From assembly GCF_014356525.2 (NCBI RefSeq), contig NC_052511.1, positions 31,150,689 through 31,214,688 on the forward strand: DNA of 64,000 nt, written 5' to 3'. The notes below the pieces were generated by a model. That model worked only from the letters and a program-made list of their open reading frames with translations. It was not told the origin of the DNA and searched no databases. Position 1 is the stretch's first letter. Each line of letters opens with the position of its first letter. Of the stretch, positions 60,621 through 64,000 are shown one piece after another. Source of the stretch: Nilaparvata lugens (taxonomy: Eukaryota; Arthropoda; Insecta; Hemiptera; Delphacidae). The position numbers and the translations under genes are program-made.

Positions 60621-61664
60621 ACTTGACTTTATGTAGCTCAGCCGTTATACGTAACTGGTTTTTAATTATTCATGGCATACAGCACTTAGCTGTTATCTCT
60701 GTCCCTTTCCAACGAACTGAAACATCTCCATCGGCTTTCGAAAACTTTCTAAAGAGCAATTCATAGCTTAGGCACGGATTTAATTAGTTGAAAAATCGAC
60801 GAAAGTAATTCATTACTGGGAAGTTTTCTGTTGAGCATCATTTGCCCGGTTTCAAAACGCTTAATGATGATGCAATCCGCGTAGTATTTCTATAATATCG
60901 GGTTTTGAAAGTCAAATTCCAACTCAATTACAATCATAAATGAACATCAAAGTACCGATGGAATTGAATGTGAATGATACCTTGATTGCATTTTTCTTTT
61001 CAATACAAACGTATCAGTTACGAGCTCATTCATATTTTCACGATCAGTCTATGATAGAGCTCTTTGAATAAATATTTTTCTTATATAAAACTCAGTTTTT
61101 CATGAAAGGAATAGAATCCATTTTGAGAATTGGTAACTGATTCAATTTTTAATAAGCTCGTGTTTAAGAAACAAAACTAATTGGATTTCGACAGGACATT
61201 CTTCAATTACCTTCCAATCAACGATATTCCGATTTTCTTGCTTGATATCACTGTTCAACGAATCAATATCAATGTGACTGACTGACTGTGGTAGTGTGAT
61301 TCACAAAGAAGATTGCTCCATTCAATAACATTGTTCCTTTATGAAACCGCATGTAACCTCTACCTATGAAACTACTTATTTATTTATTCAATGATTCATT
61401 CTGGTATTACGTATTAGAATGATTGAGGGATGATGTTTTTCCAAAAATGTTTTTCCCCCGAATTTCGATTCAAATACTAGTCCAAAAATTAGGTTATGAT
61501 TTATCCACTTTCCAATTTGAGTCCGATTTCCAGTGCAAAATATGTTTTATGTACATAAAACTCAATGGCGTGTTTAATTCATGCAGAGTATGGCTAAGCG
61601 CTTCTTATGTTTGATTAGTAGGGTGAATTATTGACATCAAACTTACTTCTTATTTCTTTTTCAG

Positions 61665-61713
61665 ATGAACAGACCTATACAGGTTAAGCCAGCAGATAGT
61701 GAAAATCGTGGAG
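61665..61713 (+). CDS. bru3: Internal coding exon of a CELF/Bruno-family RNA-binding protein (bru3-like)
   Basis: Seen: a pyrimidine-rich acceptor ending in tcag at 61661-61664, 49 nt of open frame, and a consensus donor gtgagt at 61714. The exon reads MNRPIQVKPADSENRG and ends with one base (G) of a split codon, so it starts in phase 0 and ends in phase 1. Known: this peptide is the linker between RRM1 and RRM2 of CELF/Bruno proteins, which bind UGU/GU-rich RNA and control alternative splicing, translation and mRNA decay. The NRPIQV...RG wording fits the CELF3-6 / bruno-3 branch better than the CELF1/2 / aret branch. A 49-nt exon starting at this Met also matches what I recall of vertebrate CELF exon structure. 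Odd: the neighbouring RRM1 (about 83 nt) and RRM2 (about 135 nt) exons are not visible within 61.6 kb upstream or 2.3 kb downstream. It is a real exon with high confidence; the bru3 paralogue assignment is less certain. Confidence 0.92.
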
Positions 61714-64000
61714 GTGAGTTTTTGTAATCAATTTTCAATCTACCTAACTAGATCTTCAGTAACTACTTCATTAATTGAAGATTATAGCAATCACTCTTGA
61801 GAACTGTTTCTGGATTGGTTGAATCTATCTATACTGCAATATAGACTATGTGTTGATATTACCTGAGATTAACCGGTCTTCGTAACACTGTCAAACTTTC
61901 ATTATACCTACTTCAGGTATTCTTGAGATATTACTGTCACGTTTTTGATGTTCTATGTACACTGACTGGGTTGGCAAATTTGAAAAAAAATATTCCTAAA
62001 GCTAAATATAAATTATTACTATAGAAATCATGAATTGGTTGGTCCTCAATATGTGTATTATCAGTTTTTTAATAGAGTATTTCCATAGAGTGAAGGCACC
62101 GTTTAATAGAGATCCTTTTATCTCTATTTTAATAGAGATCCATTTTATGGTATAAGGGTAATATGTCCTCATTCTTACTGTTAACCCAACTTTGGATTAT
62201 TTTTGTCTCTGATCTTTTTCTTGGCAACAGGTCAATTAAGATTCGTTACATTGATTTTTCTATGTACTTGAATAATTATTTTGAATAGAGAATTTGGAAT
62301 TGTAACTTCGTTAATCAGGGTAGTGAATTGCGAATCGATTGTGACACATTAGGATTTCATATTCTTGATACCGTTTTATTTCTCCAAAATGATTTGACTA
62401 GATTGCATAACAATTGTTTTTTAACCCTTTACTCTCATCAATGAGTAATGAACTCTGATGAATTATTGAATGGGAACTTATAGCATTAAGTTTTAATTAG
62501 TAGTTTTCAATTGCGGAATAGAGAACGTTGAACGTTAATCTTGTAACGCTCACAAGTCTCAACTTCCTCTCTAAACGTGCATTCAAGTATTCGAAAATGA
62601 CCATCTCTCAATGAACGACTTTTCCTTAACTCTATTTTCTATCCTTATTTCCACTGTCATTGTCTGACAATCACTCTGCTCTGCTATTTTTCCTCCATCT
62701 CTCTATTATACATAGATATAATACATTTATTATTTTTTATGATCACTCTTTACTACTTTTAAAAGCTCTCTCTCTAGCATTTTATTTCTTCCTCTCTATC
62801 AACGTCTATAACTTTCTTTCTCTCTATATTAGTCCTATAACTTATGTGTTTTTATTCAATCCTATAACTTCCTTTTGTTCTCTTTCTTGCTTTTCTAATC
62901 ACTTTCTTTTTCTTTTTCTTTCTTTGAATCTTTCCTTTCACACACCTTAAACTTTCTATTTTTGCTTACTTTTCTTTTGTTCCTTCAGACTTTCCATCTC
63001 ATTTTCTCTCTATATATCAAGGAATCTCGAATATTATCACTTACTCTCTTTTCCAATATAATAGTCCTCTCTCAATAAATAGTGCTCTCTTCACTATCTC
63101 TCCCTACTAACTTCTATCTATCTATCACTTTCTCCGTCTCTATAAATGGCTCTTTCTATCTCTGGTGAACTGGAATTGAATTTGCGCGTGCCTCCAAAGA
63201 TGAATAGGCAATGGATGGGTCTTCGGTCAGCCCCCTGCCACAGTTTCCCCCCCCCTACAGTCACCCAGCTCGCTCAGCGTTTTCGTGAGTGGCGCAAAAG
63301 AGACGTTCCCTCTCTTTCATGGCGCTCGTCTGTCGCTCATTCATTCGGTAATCAGATTTTGAGGTTGCCAGATTAGGGCCGAAGATGAAAGTGGGATCCC
63401 CCTAACCCCCTTCACCCTGAAAACAGCTCCCCTCCAACTTCCCCCGTCACCAGCTTTTCTTTTCAGCTTTTCGTTGCGACTAATTCTAGCCCGAGCTTTT
63501 CGTTTCTTTCATAGGCAAGGTTTCCTTCACCCGCTCTGTACAGTGCATCACGGGCGACCTGGAATTGCAAGGCACTCAATGAACGGTGTACAGTGTAATA
63601 TTTTGAAAGCCGATCTATGTTAAAAATGATGGAACGTTCGGTTGGCTGGATAGATTTTGTGCAAGTCAGCAACTTTTCGTTAGCAAAGCTGTTGCTGTGC
63701 TAATGCAGTTTCAATAGCTCTCTATTCCTCCAATAAAGTTTTTCATTACGAAGTGTGCTAATTAATTATTTCAAAAAACTCTATTCATCCAAAAGTGGTT
63801 TCCTTGCAAGCCGTCAGTTACCGTAAGGTTTCTGGCTTCCTATTCAAGGAATAACTCATGAAAAGGCTTCTTAGTATCATGTTCAATAATATATTATCAT
63901 AATGAATGATCAATAACTTCCAAAATGAAGTTGTAACTAACTGACTTCAAGGTGACTTCCTAATCAAGTATATCTTCTCCTATTGTGGGAAAACAAAGCG
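61714..64000 (+). other. bru3: Start of the next bru3-like intron, running off the window
   Basis: The intron opens with the consensus donor gtgagt after codon phase 1. The following CELF exon, which should encode the start of RRM2 with a motif like KLFVGM, is not seen before the window ends. Contents: AT-rich DNA to about 62640, a CT-rich tract at 62640-63140, then a more GC-rich stretch at 63150-63480 with CCCC runs. No transposon coding sequence is evident. Confidence 0.7.
62640..63140. repeat. Pyrimidine-rich tract downstream of the exon
   Basis: About 500 bp of C/T-biased + strand (ctctctctagcattttattt, tttctttttctttttctttc, ctctctccgtct-like runs). It lies 0.9 kb into the intron after the bru3-like exon. 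In RNA this would be a long polypyrimidine stretch that could bind PTB-like or U2AF factors; that role is inferred. Confidence 0.65.

Larger units (their letters stand above)
1..61664 (+). other. bru3: Probable giant intron of the bru3-like gene (upstream of the 49-nt exon)
   Basis: The 49-nt exon is internal to the CELF coding sequence, so the exon carrying the end of RRM1 must lie upstream. I found no acceptor-exon-donor combination encoding the expected sequence ending near Leu-Pro-Gly in these 61.6 kb. No other host gene is recognisable, and the content is transposon relics, simple repeats and islands of higher-GC DNA. The simplest reading is one phase-0 intron running off the left edge. 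Alternatives are a missed short exon, an alternative promoter or first exon, or a small nested gene. Very large introns are common in neuronal RNA-binding protein genes of insects. Confidence 0.7.

Noticed and set aside
61895..61930. Recursive splice site or exon after cctacttcag|gtattc
   Set aside because: Weak donor and no open, conserved CELF sequence follows. It is likely a chance AG|GT.

Overview
This is AT-rich eukaryotic DNA with no bacterial-type gene organisation. It has frequent microsatellites, decayed transposons, 5'-truncated non-LTR retrotransposons, a tRNA-headed SINE and long homopurine/homopyrimidine tracts. Several dispersed repeats (about 2.1-3.2 kb, 24.9-25.3 kb, 35.9-36.7 kb, 56.1-56.9 kb) look like repeats I associate from memory with planthopper genomes such as Nilaparvata lugens. 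An insect, probably a delphacid hemipteran, is the best guess, but this was not checked by any search.

I recognise one host protein-coding exon: 49 nt at 61665-61713 on the + strand. It has a clean acceptor (pyrimidines then tcag) and a consensus donor (gtgagt). It encodes MNRPIQVKPADSENRG plus one base of the next codon, the linker between RRM1 and RRM2 of CELF/Bruno RNA-binding proteins, closest in wording to the CELF3-6 / bruno-3 (bru3) branch. Neither the preceding nor the following CELF exon is visible. The rest of the window is therefore best read as two very large introns of this gene, about 61.7 kb or more upstream and at least 2.3 kb downstream.

The most interesting signal in the upstream intron is at 31226-31320: a branchpoint-like gctaat, a polypyrimidine run, then tttctag directly joined to gtaagt, followed 58 nt later by a second gtaagt donor. 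This is the architecture of a recursive (ratcheting) splice site with a cryptic RS-exon, on the strand of the host gene.

Mobile and repeat content by region: 2.08-3.23 kb, a copy of an unclassified non-autonomous element (family A) with a 92-bp duplication and a 166-bp tandem expansion. 3.26-3.74 kb, a decayed hAT transposase. 10.9-11.1 kb, a palindromic element. 13.6-14.5 kb, a truncated LINE with an AAT tail (minus strand). 18.55-19.13 kb, a young RTE-type LINE insertion with a 10-bp target duplication. 20.46 kb and 35.5-35.8 kb, two SINEs sharing a core. 23.48-23.63 kb, a 61-bp-arm near-perfect hairpin. 27.5 kb, a MITE. 32.9-33.6 kb, an element with inverted ends. 35.9-36.7 and 56.1-56.9 kb, family A copies in opposite orientation. 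48.7-49.2 kb, a frameshifted, unrecognised protein-coding relic.

Relatively GC-rich islands without transposon signatures (about 1.2, 12.7, 16.9, 22.4, 26.2, 45.0, 47.0, 53.2 and 59.2 kb) are candidate intronic regulatory elements. One, at 47.13-47.34 kb, has an array of CRE-type TGACGTCA sites. Most long open frames in the window are low-complexity by-products of purine/pyrimidine tracts and are not annotated as genes.
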